From CAYMCJ01 sp964388985 (GTDB lineage: Bacteria > Patescibacteriota > Patescibacteriia > Patescibacteriales > CAYMCJ01): DNA of 22,116 bases. The DNA is taken from contig CAYMCJ010000016.1 of assembly GCA_964388985.1 (NCBI GenBank), forward strand, positions 1-22,116, given 5' to 3'. The translations under genes and the position numbers were made by a program. Below are positions 20,234 to 22,116 of the stretch, piece by piece. Each line of letters starts with the position of its first letter. Position 1 is the stretch's first letter. Below the pieces are notes generated by a model that saw only the letters and a list, made by a program, of their open reading frames with translations, made no database searches and had not been told where the DNA came from.

Positions 20234-20283
20234 TTTATTAATTTATTGGTTTATTAATTTATTTCAACCAATAAATTAATAAA
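20234..20283. repeat. Octad array and long inverted repeat between porD and porA
   Basis: Four 8-nt units beginning TTTATT (20234-20265) overlap a perfect 18-bp inverted repeat: TTTATTAATTTATTGGTT at 20234-20251 against 20266-20283, with a 14-nt loop. Downstream to 20351 the spacer continues as degenerate AATTAATAA words and holds AAGCGAAGCG (20284-20293). The hairpin lacks GC pairs and a T-run, so it may affect mRNA stability or relative expression in the operon rather than end transcription. Confidence 0.75.
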
Positions 20284-20351
20284 AAGCGAAGCGATAATAA
20301 ATTAATAAATTTAATAAATTATCTGTTGACTAAGTAAATCACAAATATAAT

Positions 20352-21533
20352 ATGGACAAAACAAAAACGCTAAAATCTCAAATATTGGAAGGCTCAAATG
20401 CTATAGCGCAAACAATAAAAAATATAAAACCGGCCGTTGTTTCAGCCTACCCGATTACTCCGCAAACTCACATTGTTGAAGACCTGGCTAAATTCAAAGC
20501 CGACGGCGAGGCTAACTACGAATATGTGCGGGCGGAAAGCGAATTTGCCGCCGCTTCAATCGTTGAGGGCGCCAGCGCTACCGGTGTTCGGGTTTATACT
20601 GCTACCTGCTCGCAGGGGCTTCTTTTAATGGCCGAGGTTTTGTTTAATATTGCCGGCATGCGTTTGCCGGTGGTTTTAACCTGCGCCAACCGAGGCGTTT
20701 CCGCGCCCATTACTATCTGGAATGACCACCAGGACGCTATGACAGTAAGAGACGCCGGTTGGATTATGTTTTTTGCTGAAAATACGCAAGAGGCGGTTAA
20801 TCAGCATATCATGTCTTATAAAATCGCCGAACAGCTTAAACTACCGGTAATGGTTAATATTGACGGCTTTATACTTACTCATTCTTATGAGCCGGTTAAT
20901 ATCCCAAATACAAAACAAATTAAAAAATATCTCCCTGATTATAAACCGAAAAAAGGCGATTATTTAGACCCAAAAAATCCATTGACTTTCGGCGCTTTCG
21001 CCACCCCGGCTCATTATATGGAAATCCGCCAACAACTGCATAACGACCTAACCGCCAGCCAAAATATTATCAATAAAGAATACAAAAAATATAATAAAAT
21101 ATTTGCACCCAACACCCAGCACCCAGCACCCAGCACCCACATTGATAATGGTCTAATTGAATACTACGGCCCCAAAAACCCTAAAATAATTCTGATTGCC
21201 ATGGGGTCGGTAGTCGGCACAATTAAAGATAGTGTTGATAAAAACAAAAAAATTGGCATACTTAAAATAAAAACATATCGTCCTTTCCCGGCTGAAGATA
21301 TTGTTAAAATTATTAATAAAGCCAAATACATTGCTGTCCTGGATAAAGCTATAACCCTGGGGCATATCGGCCCGCTGGCCAATGACATCAAATCAGTTGC
21401 TCAAGGAAAAGTTAAGGCTAAAATTCAAAGTTTTATAGTTGGGCTGGGCGGACGGGACATTACGAGTAAAATGATTAAAAAAATAATTAATGAGATTAAA
21501 AATGGTAATGATGAAACAAGATTTATTGGTTAA
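20352..21533 (+). CDS. porA: Pyruvate:ferredoxin oxidoreductase, alpha subunit
   Basis: PorA carries the pyrimidine-binding fold of the thiamine-diphosphate enzyme core and pairs with the beta subunit, which binds the cofactor's diphosphate. The 393-aa product shows GSNAIAQTIKNIKP (14-27), SAYPITPQTHIVEDL (31-45), YEYVRAESEFAAASIVEGAS (56-75), TCSQGLLLMAEVLFNIAG, PVVLTCANRG, and the C-terminal KTYRPFPAEDI and GLGGRDI segments. Length is normal. Residues about 252-263 (PNTQHPAPSTH) are encoded by a CACCCAG heptad array, in the variable linker between the main domain and the C-terminal transketolase-like domain. The beta subunit gene does not follow; a secretion pilin gene does. The start at 20352 has no Shine-Dalgarno sequence. 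Confidence 0.95.
   Translation: MDKTKTLKSQILEGSNAIAQTIKNIKPAVVSAYPITPQTHIVEDLAKFKADGEANYEYVRAESEFAAASIVEGASATGVRVYTATCSQGLLLMAEVLFNIAGMRLPVVLTCANRGVSAPITIWNDHQDAMTVRDAGWIMFFAENTQEAVNQHIMSYKIAEQLKLPVMVNIDGFILTHSYEPVNIPNTKQIKKYLPDYKPKKGDYLDPKNPLTFGAFATPAHYMEIRQQLHNDLTASQNIINKEYKKYNKIFAPNTQHPAPSTHIDNGLIEYYGPKNPKIILIAMGSVVGTIKDSVDKNKKIGILKIKTYRPFPAEDIVKIINKAKYIAVLDKAITLGHIGPLANDIKSVAQGKVKAKIQSFIVGLGGRDITSKMIKKIINEIKNGNDETRFIG
21106..21140. repeat. In-frame heptad array in porA, CACCCAG-type x5
   Basis: Five consecutive heptads (CACCCAA, three perfect CACCCAG, CACCCAC). They encode a Pro/His/Thr-rich linker and are strikingly GC-rich for this gene. Confidence 0.93.
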
Positions 21534-21536
21534 TAA

Positions 21537-21550
21537 TTTATAATTTATAA
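21537..21550. repeat. Heptad array, TTTATAA x2
   Basis: Two perfect TTTATAA units directly after the porA stop, the same unit as at 1235-1255. The whole spacer to the next ATG is only 29 bp. Confidence 0.65.
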
Positions 21551-21562
21551 TCTAAAAATTTT

Positions 21563-22116
21563 ATGTATAAATTTCCCAAAATTCTAACAATATTTTTCGT
21601 TTGTTTGATTATTATTCAAACCGGCGCTTTTCTGTTTGTTAATCTTTCAACCGAAGCAAGCCGGGCGGCGGATTCAATAAAATTTAAACCGCAAGTTGAG
21701 ATACCGGGTTTCCCCAGCCAAACCTTTACCAAGGATAGTGGCACTAAACCGATCGGCGACTATATTAAAGCGATTTATAAATATGCTATCGGCATAGTGG
21801 GAATTTTAGCCGCGGTTATGTTAATGGTCGGCGGGGTTGTCTGGCTCACGGCCGGCGGCAGTGCCGATAGAATCGGGAAAGCCAAAGAATACATAACCGC
21901 CTCTTTAACCGGCCTAATTTTAGCTTTATGCTCTTTTATGATTCTATCTACTATTAACCCGGCCTTAGTGGATTTTAGAATAACTAATATAGAACAAGTT
22001 AAAAAAACCACTGGCAAGGGATGTTGCCAATGGAATGATGGTTGTGAAAATAATTATACTAAAAATGAATGTGAGGCTGAAGGTAGTGGCGGGCAAAAAA
22101 AAGGAGGTAATTGGAA
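21563..22116 (+). CDS. T4SS pilin-like membrane protein (truncated by window end)
   Basis: The frame opens at the ATG at 21563 and is still open at the window end (184 complete codons). It begins with a hydrophobic signal (about 7-28), then a linker containing PQVEIPGFPSQTF. Two membrane helices follow (about 78-98 and 113-130), separated by a Gly-rich turn, WLTAGGSADRIGKAKEYI. This matches the Patescibacteria T4SS pilin family related to VirB2/TrbC, whose mature subunits build a conjugation-type pilus. After the second helix a Cys-containing segment begins (GCCQWNDGCENNYTKNEC), an extension often seen on these proteins. It lies 29 bp after porA. It could belong to a secretion or DNA-uptake locus continuing to the right. 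Confidence 0.85.
   Translation, partial: MYKFPKILTIFFVCLIIIQTGAFLFVNLSTEASRAADSIKFKPQVEIPGFPSQTFTKDSGTKPIGDYIKAIYKYAIGIVGILAAVMLMVGGVVWLTAGGSADRIGKAKEYITASLTGLILALCSFMILSTINPALVDFRITNIEQVKKTTGKGCCQWNDGCENNYTKNECEAEGSGGQKKGGNW

Noticed and set aside
20314..20352. Promoter directly before porA (TTGACT and TATAAT)
   Set aside because: The hexamers are only 14 bp apart and the -10 element touches the ATG, so transcription would start inside the gene.
1..22116. Recoded UGA (as in Gracilibacteria or Absconditabacteria)
   Set aside because: Several genes end in TGA at the expected length and no conserved gene needs read-through, so the standard bacterial code applies.
1..22116. tRNA, rRNA or other structured RNA genes
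   Set aside because: No cloverleaf with a TTCGA-type T-loop, no rRNA signature and no recognised riboswitch core were found on either strand by eye; a covariance search would be needed to exclude weak cases.

Overview
The window looks like a piece of a Candidate Phyla Radiation (Patescibacteria) genome. It is AT-rich and uses the standard bacterial code (TGA is a stop and TGG encodes Trp). Most genes lack a Shine-Dalgarno sequence. Several families present are typical of these bacteria: small four-helix-bundle (S23) proteins, type IV secretion pilins with a Cys-rich tail, exported thrombospondin-type-3 proteins, and a pyruvate:ferredoxin oxidoreductase in place of pyruvate dehydrogenase. The exact lineage cannot be fixed from this sequence. 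The window contains one 100-N scaffold gap (11869-11968).

Layout. Positions 1-2115 (minus) hold a possible gene start at the edge, a membrane protein with calcium-loop repeats, and rsmA. Positions 2185-10052 form a surface-protein locus. Three minus-strand exported proteins (1229, 338 and 348 aa) share a small module, and two plus-strand exported proteins (135 and 384 aa) diverge from them. A near-perfect bidirectional terminator at 10068-10126 separates these from a minus-strand MFS transporter. Next come the gap, a four-helix-bundle gene bracketed by CTAnnAG repeats, and a giant leuS (1442 aa). Upstream of leuS, 16583-18591 looks like a minus-strand operon: a 49-aa basic protein, a SpeD-like pyruvoyl decarboxylase, exonuclease III, and two small membrane proteins with unusually strong ribosome binding sites. 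From 18662 the plus strand carries a membrane-anchored DsbA-like thiol oxidoreductase, the gamma, delta and alpha subunits of pyruvate:ferredoxin oxidoreductase, and a truncated T4SS pilin-like gene where the beta subunit would be expected.

Most notable points. (1) Leucyl-tRNA synthetase is almost twice its usual length because three folded enzyme-like domains sit in frame in loops of its core: one ITPase/HAM1-like domain and two different alpha/beta hydrolases, each with a complete Ser-Asp-His triad. (2) Fifteen short tandem arrays of different sequence but constant period (7 nt at twelve loci, 8 nt at three) occupy intergenic gaps and also lie in frame inside rsmA, leuS and porA. They resemble a genome-wide heptad-repeat process. 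Two arrays lie exactly at the N-terminal borders of leuS insertions, and the CTAnnAG array beside the scaffold gap has the same period. (3) A GC-rich palindromic element is translated in frame inside leuS, recalling Rickettsia palindromic elements.
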